Below are positions 58,305-64,000 of a stretch of 64,000 nucleotides of DNA, piece by piece. Numbering within the stretch: the first letter of the stretch is position 1; the number at the start of each line of letters is the position of its first letter. A program made the position numbers and the translations under genes. This DNA comes from Caballeronia arvi. GTDB lineage: Bacteria; Pseudomonadota; Gammaproteobacteria; Burkholderiales; Burkholderiaceae. Location: assembly GCF_001544695.2 (NCBI RefSeq), contig NZ_FCOM02000005.1, positions 225,511-289,510 of the forward strand. Reading direction: 5' to 3'. Below the pieces are notes generated by a model. It searched no databases. It saw only the letters and a program-made list of their open reading frames with translations, and was not told the DNA's origin.

Positions 58305-59609
58305 ATGCATCGCATAACCAACACCGGACGGGTCAATCTCGGTCATCTCTTCTGGCTTCGCTCGCTCGCGATCATCGGCCAGTTGACGACCATCGCCGTC
58401 GTGCAGATTTTTTTCGGCGCGAAACTCCCTCTGCCCGCGATGCTGCTCGTGATCGCGCTGGAAATGATCTTCAACGGTCTCACGTGGCTGCGCGTCGCGC
58501 GGGCGCGGCCGGAGACCAATTCCGAGCTGTTCGGCCAGATGCTGGTCGACCTCGGCGCGCTCTCGGCGCTCCTGTTTCTGTCGGGCGGCGCGACCAATCC
58601 GTTCGTCACGCTGTATTTGCCGTCGCTCGCGATCGCCGCCGCCGTGCTGCCGTGGACGATGATGGCCTGCCTCGCGCTATTCGCCGTCGCCTGCTACGCG
58701 CTGCTTTCGTATAACTACGTGCCGCTCAATATCGAGAATCCGGCGAATCTCTTCGATTATTTCCGTACCGGCCTGTGGGTCAACTTCATGGTGAGCGTCG
58801 GGCTGATCGGCTGGTTCGTCGCGCGCATGTCTCGGGCGCTGCGCGTGCGCGACGCCGCGCTCGCCGACGCTCAGCAGCGGCATCTGCGCGACGAGCGTGC
58901 AGTCGCGCTCGGCGTGCAGGCGGCGACCGTCGCGCATGAAATGGGCACGCCGCTTTCGACCATCGCGATGCTGTCCGAGGAATTGCGCGATGCCGCCGCG
59001 CACGACCGCAATCTCGCGCCCTACGCGGCGGATTTCGAGCTGCTCGAGCAGCAGATGGCGCTCTGCACGTCCGCGCTCGCGCGCCTGCGCAGCCGCGCGA
59101 CGGGACCGTCGAGCCGGCAGCCGCTCGGCGAATGGCTGTCGAGTTTCATCGAACAATGGCGTCTGCGGCATCCGCAGGTGAAGTTCGCGAAGCTCGGTGA
59201 GACACCAGCGGACGCGTCCATCGACGATCCCGTGGCCGTCGGCCAAATCTTGACGATTCTGCTCGACAACGCCGCGCGCGCGAGCAGCGAATCGGTGACG
59301 CTGCAGGCGTCGGCGGAAGACATCGACGACATGGATTACGTGCGCTTCGACGTGTGCGACAGCGGCCCGGGCATTCCGGCTGCGCTACGCGCCACGCTCG
59401 GCGCGGGTCCGGTCGACAGCACGCAAGGCGGGCACGGCGTCGGGCTCTATCTGGCGTTCGCGGCGGCGGCGCGGCTGTCCGGATCGATCGAACTGATCGA
59501 CGGCAAGCCGCGCGGCACCTGCGCAGTGCTGCGTCTGCCGAACCGCGGCGCGGTGGCTGTCGCGGCGTCGGCGGATGCGGCTGGAACTGAACGAAGCGGT
59601 GCGGCCTGA
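58305..59609 (+). CDS. RegB/PrrB-type redox sensor histidine kinase
   Basis: A 434-residue sensor kinase with about six membrane helices. The ubiquinone-binding GGATNPF lies at 94-100, the loop motif GGXXNPF of the RegB family. The H-box is VAHEMGTPLSTI with H211, and C254 in LLEQQMALCTSALARL lies where RegB carries its redox-active Cys. It senses the redox state of the quinone pool or the cell and phosphorylates the RegA-type regulator 50 bases downstream. The C-terminal kinase core has LDNAARAS, DSGPGIP and GGHGVGLYLA. Confidence 0.93.
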   Translation: MHRITNTGRVNLGHLFWLRSLAIIGQLTTIAVVQIFFGAKLPLPAMLLVIALEMIFNGLTWLRVARARPETNSELFGQMLVDLGALSALLFLSGGATNPFVTLYLPSLAIAAAVLPWTMMACLALFAVACYALLSYNYVPLNIENPANLFDYFRTGLWVNFMVSVGLIGWFVARMSRALRVRDAALADAQQRHLRDERAVALGVQAATVAHEMGTPLSTIAMLSEELRDAAAHDRNLAPYAADFELLEQQMALCTSALARLRSRATGPSSRQPLGEWLSSFIEQWRLRHPQVKFAKLGETPADASIDDPVAVGQILTILLDNAARASSESVTLQASAEDIDDMDYVRFDVCDSGPGIPAALRATLGAGPVDSTQGGHGVGLYLAFAAAARLSGSIELIDGKPRGTCAVLRLPNRGAVAVAASADAAGTERSGAA

Positions 59610-59658
59610 ACTCGAAGCAAGGCGCGCCTGAAGGCACGATAGGCACTACGGAGAAAAA

Positions 59659-60201
59659 ATGAGCGATACCAACTTTCTGATCATCGACGACGACGAAGTC
59701 TTCGCCGGCATTCTCGCGCGCGGCCTCACGCGCCGCGGTTACACCCCGCATCAGGCGCACGACGGCGACGAAGCGCTGAAGCTCGCCAACCAGCACAAGT
59801 TCGGCCAGATCACGGTCGATCTTCACCTCGGCAACGATTCCGGCCTGCGCCTCGTCGCGCCGCTGCGCGACCTTCAGCCCGATGCGCGCATTCTCGTTCT
59901 GACCGGCTACGCGAGCATCGCCACCGCCGTGCAGGCGGTGAAGGACGGCGCGGACAACTATCTGGCCAAGCCCGCGAACGTCGAAACGATTCTCGCCGCG
60001 CTGCACGAGCAAGCCAGCGAGCAGACGGCCGAAGAAGCGATCGAGAATCCGACGCTGCTCTCCGTCGCGCGGCTCGAATGGGAACATATCCAGCGAGCGC
60101 TCGCCGAGAACAACGGCAATATTTCGGCGACGGCGCGCGCGCTCAACATGCATCGGCGCACGCTTCAGCGCAAGCTGGCGAAGAAGCCGGTGCGGCAGTA
60201 A
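59659..60201 (+). CDS. RegA/PrrA/ActR-type response regulator
   Basis: A 180-residue redox response regulator. The receiver has D54 as the phospho-acceptor (IDDDEVFAG, TVDLHLGNDSG) and the C-terminal Fis-like helix-turn-helix reads NISATARALNMHRRTLQRKL, almost the invariant RegA pattern. It controls photosynthesis, nitrogen and respiration genes in relatives; targets here are unknown. It is coupled to the kinase, 50 bases upstream, with GGAG before the ATG. Confidence 0.93.
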   Translation: MSDTNFLIIDDDEVFAGILARGLTRRGYTPHQAHDGDEALKLANQHKFGQITVDLHLGNDSGLRLVAPLRDLQPDARILVLTGYASIATAVQAVKDGADNYLAKPANVETILAALHEQASEQTAEEAIENPTLLSVARLEWEHIQRALAENNGNISATARALNMHRRTLQRKLAKKPVRQ

Positions 60202-60358
60202 CGCGGCTTCGCGCGAGTGTCAAAGCGCTCGCGCGGGCGTTTGTTCATCGATACGGGGAAGGGCGACAAGCGGCAGGCTTGCCGGACGCGCATCGGCGCG
60301 AAAAGCGATCGCCCAAAAAGAACCGCCCAAGCCGGGTGCCAAGGGCGGTAATCGGAGA

Positions 60359-60416
60359 GTTGCAACGACTACATGCGTACACATGGAACACGCACACAGA
60401 CAGCATACGTTGCAAC
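60359..60416. repeat. Two palindromic GTTGCAAC sites 50 bp apart
   Basis: The self-complementary octamer GTTGCAAC occurs at 60359-60366 and 60409-60416, exactly 50 bases apart, or close to five helical turns. This is the pattern of paired operator sites for a looping or cooperative regulator. No function is known. Confidence 0.35.
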
Positions 60417-60572
60417 GTTGCGCGCCCATATAAGAAAACTCCCAATTAAGAATTTGCCTACTTTGTCTGCTATTTGGCAGCAATTAGTGGAATTCTTTCA
60501 CCACTCCTTTCACGGCTCTTTCTCGGGCTTGTCAGCGCTCATTCGCACGGCGTTATCTCCCGCATAGGTCGC

Positions 60573-60599
60573 TCAAGAAAGTCGAAACGCAGGCCGTAA
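60573..60599 (+). promoter_or_regulatory. Sigma-28 (FliA)-like promoter for the chemoreceptor
   Basis: TCAAG at 60573-60577 and GCCGTAA at 60593-60599, with 15 bases between them, resemble the FliA pattern TCAAG, 13-15 bases, GCCGATA. It lies about 130 bases before the chemoreceptor start, and chemotaxis genes are common FliA targets. The -10 part is not perfect. Confidence 0.4.
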
Positions 60600-60728
60600 A
60601 GCCACTTTGTGCGCGAACCGAGGTTCGCGTAGCGCTGGCCGCGGGCGTCGTCTGCGGGGCGCTGGCTTTGGCGTGGAACCGGGACGCGGCGGGGCAGTGT
60701 CCGCTCGGTTCGACGAGAGGAGATTTCG

Positions 60729-62282
60729 ATGAAATGGTTTGACCGGCTGTCCGTGCGCAGCAAGCTGCTGCTGTCCTTCGTGGTGGTGATTCTGTTCACC
60801 GCGTGCGTGGGCGCCACCGGCGTGATTTCGCTCGCGAAGATGAACGGGCTGATCGAGGAAATCGGCGATCGCCACATGGACGGCCTCTACTGGGTCGAGG
60901 AAGTCAACAAGCACAAGCTCAACACGGACCTCGCCGCCGCGAACCTCACCTTTGCCGACGATGCCGGCAAGGAAAAGCTGAAGGCAGGCATGGCCGGCTC
61001 GCTCGACGGCATGCACCGTGCATTCGAGCGTCTGCGCGCGACCGTGCGCTCCGCGGACGGCATCGCGGCCTACGATGCGGCGAGCGAGTCGGTCGCGGCG
61101 TGGGAAGACATCGTGCTGATGCAAATGGGCAAGAAGCCGATGCCGATCGACGTCGATCAAATGGGCATCGTCTCGCGTGCGATCGCCGCGAGCGAGACCG
61201 CACGCGATTCGCTCGAACGCCTCGCCGAATTCAAGCGCAAGCGCGCGACCGAAGCGCGCAACAACGCGGCATCGGAATACGAAACGATGCGCATCGTCAT
61301 GCTCGCATTCGTCTTCGGCGCGATGCTGGCGGGCGCGCTGCTCGCGGTGCTGATCGGCCGGCGGCTTTCGGCGCAGCTCGGCGGCGAGCCGGCGTACGCA
61401 GCGGATATCGCCGACCGCATCGCGCGCGGCGATCTGGCTACGCGCGTCGACACGCGTCCTGGCGACGACAGCAGCATGCTCGCGAGCCTTGGCAACATGA
61501 GCGCGAAGCTCGCGGATATCGTCGGTGGGATTCGTCATTCGAGCGATTCGATCCTGTTCGCATCGCGCGAAATCGCGCAAGGCAACACGGATCTGTCGCA
61601 GCGCACGGAAGAGCAGGCGGCGTCGCTGGAGGAAACCGCGTCGAGCATGGAGCAGCTCACGCAGACCGTGCGCCAGAACGCGAGCAATGCCGACGAAGCG
61701 AGCGGCCTCGCGCGCGGCGCATCCGATGTGTCGGCGCGCGGCAGCGAGCTCGTCGGCGAAGTCGTGGAGAACATGCGCGAACTGGCGTCGGGCAGCAAGC
61801 GCATGACGGACATCATCGCCGTGATCGAGGGCATCGCGTTTCAGACAAACATTCTCGCGCTGAACGCCGCCGTGGAAGCGGCGCGCGCCGGCGAGGAAGG
61901 CCGCGGATTCGCAGTGGTCGCGGGCGAAGTGCGTTCCCTCGCGCAGAGGAGCGCGACGTCGGCGAAGGAGATCAAGGAACTGATCGAAGCATCGACGGCG
62001 CGCGTGGACAGCGGCGCGGCGCTCGCCGAGCGCGCGGGTTCGACGATGGCCGAGGTCACGCACGCCGTGCAGCGCGTGACGGACATCATGGCGCAGATTT
62101 CGTCGGCTTCGCACGAGCAGAGCGCGGGGATCGAGCAGGTGAATCGCGCCGTCGCGCAGATGGATCAGGTGACGCAGCAGAACGCGGCGCTCGTCGAGCA
62201 GGCCGCTGCCGCCGCGGGCGCGATGGCCGATCAGGCCGAGCATCTGAAGAGCGCGGTCGCCGTGTTCGAACTGGCGCGCTGA
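60729..62282 (+). CDS. Methyl-accepting chemotaxis protein
   Basis: A 517-residue chemoreceptor. Transmembrane helix 1 is near residues 12-32 and helix 2 near 190-212, with a four-helix-bundle ligand domain between them. A HAMP segment follows ([22 protein letters not shown]), then the signalling hairpin [20 protein letters not shown] and [17 protein letters not shown]. The C-terminus lacks the NWETF-like CheR-binding pentapeptide. The ligand is unknown. AGAGGAG precedes the ATG, and a sigma-28-like promoter lies upstream. Confidence 0.95.
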   Translation: MKWFDRLSVRSKLLLSFVVVILFTACVGATGVISLAKMNGLIEEIGDRHMDGLYWVEEVNKHKLNTDLAAANLTFADDAGKEKLKAGMAGSLDGMHRAFERLRATVRSADGIAAYDAASESVAAWEDIVLMQMGKKPMPIDVDQMGIVSRAIAASETARDSLERLAEFKRKRATEARNNAASEYETMRIVMLAFVFGAMLAGALLAVLIGRRLSAQLGGEPAYAADIADRIARGDLATRVDTRPGDDSSMLASLGNMSAKLADIVGGIRHSSDSILFASREIAQGNTDLSQRTEEQAASLEETASSMEQLTQTVRQNASNADEASGLARGASDVSARGSELVGEVVENMRELASGSKRMTDIIAVIEGIAFQTNILALNAAVEAARAGEEGRGFAVVAGEVRSLAQRSATSAKEIKELIEASTARVDSGAALAERAGSTMAEVTHAVQRVTDIMAQISSASHEQSAGIEQVNRAVAQMDQVTQQNAALVEQAAAAAGAMADQAEHLKSAVAVFELAR

Positions 62283-62435
62283 AGCGGGCGTGACACGGCG
62301 CGCGCGGCGGCGGCTCAAACGGTCGTAATATCGGCTCGCTTGCCACCCGACGGCACGCTCCGTACACTCGCGCCAGTTTTTTCATCACGCGCGCCGCTTC
62401 GACGGCGCTTCACCGCCGCGAAGGAGGCCCGCCCC

Positions 62436-63737
62436 ATGTCCGATTCCTATTTCCCGCGCTGGCCGGTCCAGCCGGATGCCGGCGAGGGCCGCGTCGTCGC
62501 GCCTGACGAGCGCCTCGCCTGGCCGCAGATGATCGCGATGGGTATTCAGCACGTCGTCGCGATGTTCGGCTCGACCGTCCTCGCGCCGCTCCTGATGGGC
62601 TTCGATCCCAATTTGTGCATTTTCATGTCGGGCATCGGCACGTTGTTGTTCTTCGTGCTGGTCGGCGGGCGCGTGCCGAGTTACCTCGGATCGAGCTTCG
62701 CATTCATTGGACTCGTGATCGCGGTGACGGGCTACGGCGGCCACGGCCCGAACATGAACATCGCCGTGGCGCTTGGCGGGATCATCGCGTGCGGCGTGGC
62801 ATACGCGATCATCGGCGTGATCGTTGCGGCGGTCGGCACGAAGTGGATCGAAGCGCTGATGCCGCCGGTCGTGACGGGCGCGATCGTCTGCGTGATCGGG
62901 CTGAATCTCGCGCCGATCGCCGTGAAGGGCGTGATGGGCAGCAGCTTCGAATCGTGGATGGCGCTCGTCACCGTGCTGTGCGTGGGCGGCGTCGCGGTGT
63001 TTGCGCGCGGCATGGCGCAGCGCCTGCTGATTCTGATCGGCCTTGCGATTGCTTACGCGATCTATGCGGTGCTGACCAACGGCATGGGGATGGGCAAGCC
63101 GATTGACTTTTCGATCGTCGCGAAGGCGGCGTGGTTCGGCATGCCGCACTTCACCGCGCCGGTGTTCGAAGCCCCCGCAATGACGCTGATCGCACCTGTC
63201 GCGATCATTCTCGTCGCGGAGAATCTCGGGCATATCAAGGCGGTTGGCGCGATGACCGGCAAGAGCCTCGACAAGTACATCGGGCGTGCGTTCATCGGCG
63301 ATGGATTGGCGACGATCGCTTCCGGTTTCGCGGGCGGTACGGGGGTGACGACTTATGCCGAGAACATCGGTGTGATGGCCGTCACCAAGATTTATTCGAC
63401 GCTCGTGTTTGTGATTGCTGCGTTGTTCGCAATCGTGCTCGGGTTTTCGCCGAAGTTCGGCGCGGTGATTCAGACGATTCCTGGGCCTGTTTTGGGCGGT
63501 GTTTCGATCGTCGTGTTCGGGTTGATCGCCGTCACTGGGGCGCGGATTTGGGTCGTCAATAAGGTGGATTTTTCGGATAACCGGAATCTCATCGTGGCTG
63601 CCGTGACACTCGTGCTTGGGACCGGGGATTTCACGCTCAAACTCGGTGGGTTCGCGCTTGGGGGCATCGGGACCGCTACGTTTGGCGCGATTATTTTTTA
63701 TGCGCTGTTGCGGCGGCGGGGGGCTGGGGTTGTTTGA
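62436..63737 (+). CDS. uraA: Uracil/nucleobase permease (NCS2)
   Basis: A 433-residue inner-membrane transporter of the nucleobase-ascorbate (NCS2) family. The TM1 motif GIQHVVAMFGSTVLAPLLMG with the His, the TM8 region VAENLGHI with its Glu, and TTYAENIG in TM10 match UraA and its substrate-binding residues. Uracil is the most likely substrate, with proton symport. The start is the ATG at 62436, with AAGGAGG upstream. It stands alone after the chemoreceptor gene. Confidence 0.9.
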   Translation: MSDSYFPRWPVQPDAGEGRVVAPDERLAWPQMIAMGIQHVVAMFGSTVLAPLLMGFDPNLCIFMSGIGTLLFFVLVGGRVPSYLGSSFAFIGLVIAVTGYGGHGPNMNIAVALGGIIACGVAYAIIGVIVAAVGTKWIEALMPPVVTGAIVCVIGLNLAPIAVKGVMGSSFESWMALVTVLCVGGVAVFARGMAQRLLILIGLAIAYAIYAVLTNGMGMGKPIDFSIVAKAAWFGMPHFTAPVFEAPAMTLIAPVAIILVAENLGHIKAVGAMTGKSLDKYIGRAFIGDGLATIASGFAGGTGVTTYAENIGVMAVTKIYSTLVFVIAALFAIVLGFSPKFGAVIQTIPGPVLGGVSIVVFGLIAVTGARIWVVNKVDFSDNRNLIVAAVTLVLGTGDFTLKLGGFALGGIGTATFGAIIFYALLRRRGAGVV

Positions 63738-63810
63738 GGTTTTTTTGACGTCGCCGGATCCCGCATTCGTGTTGGTTTATTAGCACTGCCCCTCCCCGGG
63801 GCGGGGGTAA

Positions 63811-63834
63811 CTTTCTTTGCTGCTGCAAAGAAAG
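63811..63834. repeat. Perfect inverted repeat after the uraA gene
   Basis: CTTTCTTTGC and GCAAAGAAAG form a perfect ten-base-pair stem with a four-base loop. A run of G and C precedes it. It may serve as terminator for uraA or be a short dispersed repeat of this lineage; that the motif recurs elsewhere in related genomes is recalled, not checked. Confidence 0.5.
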
Positions 63835-63871
63835 CAACTGTATTGAGAGTCAAGGTTTGAAGCGCAAAAGA

Positions 63872-64000
63872 TCATGGTTTGGAGGGGTTCCAGTGTTTGG
63901 CGTCACGCATCATGGCGTTGAGTTGAGTGAGCAACTTACGCATGCCGGCGACGAAGGCGACCTTGGTTTTCTTGCCTCTGGCACGTAGCTGATCGCAAAA
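63872..64000 (-). mobile_element. IS110-family transposase, C-terminal fragment at the right edge
   Basis: The last 42 residues of a transposase are readable on the minus strand: LRARGKKTKVAFVAGMRKL and LLTQLNAMMRDAKHW, then a stop at 63872. This matches the C-terminal Tnp20 end of IS110-family recombinases, which move with a bridge RNA carried in the element's non-coding end. The rest of the gene lies beyond the window, and the boundary of the element is not determined. No duplicated target sites could be looked for. Confidence 0.75.

Larger units (their letters stand above)
60202..60728. other. Intergenic region between RegA and the chemoreceptor gene
   Basis: About 525 bases with no protein frame I would defend. 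It holds a possible sigma-28 promoter and two copies of a palindrome (separate entries), and a hairpin CCGCCC (60323-60328) with GGGCGG (60343-60348) that on the minus strand is followed by TTCTTTTT but ends no known gene there. The middle part is locally AT-rich. Confidence 0.5.

Noticed and set aside
60573..62318. Minus-strand frame opposite the chemoreceptor
   Set aside because: Arg-rich and antisense to a clear MCP signalling domain.

Overview
This window is a GC-rich stretch of a betaproteobacterial chromosome. Gene content and protein sequences point to Burkholderiaceae, most likely the Paraburkholderia/Caballeronia group; the genus is inferred, not proven. Supporting signs are the gyrB tail at the left edge, the QueE with the CX14CX2C cluster motif known from Burkholderia, the metX-metW pair, the gatCAB and mreBCD-mrdA-rodA operons, and a RegB/RegA pair. 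Most of the window is dense housekeeping sequence, with a few islets of visibly lower GC.

Left part (1-14.3 kb): the end of gyrB; an orphan phosphorothioate-sensing HNH nuclease; an AraC/GyrI regulator; a nitric-oxide detoxification pair (hcp plus an Fe-S/flavin reductase) with a predicted NsrR operator; a zinc-ribbon protein with the DbpA helicase; an MFS exporter; a DUF488 protein; and a lower-GC DUF262 nuclease-like gene facing the 3' end of tRNA-Lys. A thioesterase/patatin/OsmC run and a hydroxyacid dehydrogenase follow.

Middle (14.4-38 kb): pckG with a structured upstream region, a LysR regulator, topB, a thioredoxin and dprA. Then come the divergent def-fmt cluster with a LysE exporter, htpX and rsmB, followed by DUF4390 and an NtrY/NtrX-like system whose regulator lacks the AAA+ domain. 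Next are tRNA-Phe, a lipoprotein glycoside hydrolase beside about 1 kb of non-coding DNA, the queCED queuosine operon, an HpcH/HpaI aldolase and a Sel1-repeat protein.

Right part (37-64 kb): the complete elongasome operon mreB-mreC-mreD-mrdA-rodA on the minus strand, divergent from gatCAB; PPK2; exonuclease III; and then the most striking accessory locus, an orphan type VI secretion cassette (PAAR protein, PGRP-type amidase, membrane-anchored putative immunity protein). Next to it lie an M48 protease and the muropeptide importer AmpG. metX-metW follow, preceded by a convincing SAM-II riboswitch and a downstream RNA arrangement that could switch the metX ribosome-binding site. A Phd/ParE toxin-antitoxin pair, a nucleotidase, argB, the RegB/RegA redox system, a chemoreceptor with a sigma-28-like promoter, a uracil permease and the C-terminal end of an IS110-family transposase complete the window.

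The strongest leads are the PAAR-amidase-immunity cassette, the metX riboswitch with its proposed expression platform, the NsrR site before hcp, and two orphan defence-type nucleases. All motif and RNA-structure claims were read by eye; no searches or folding programs were run.
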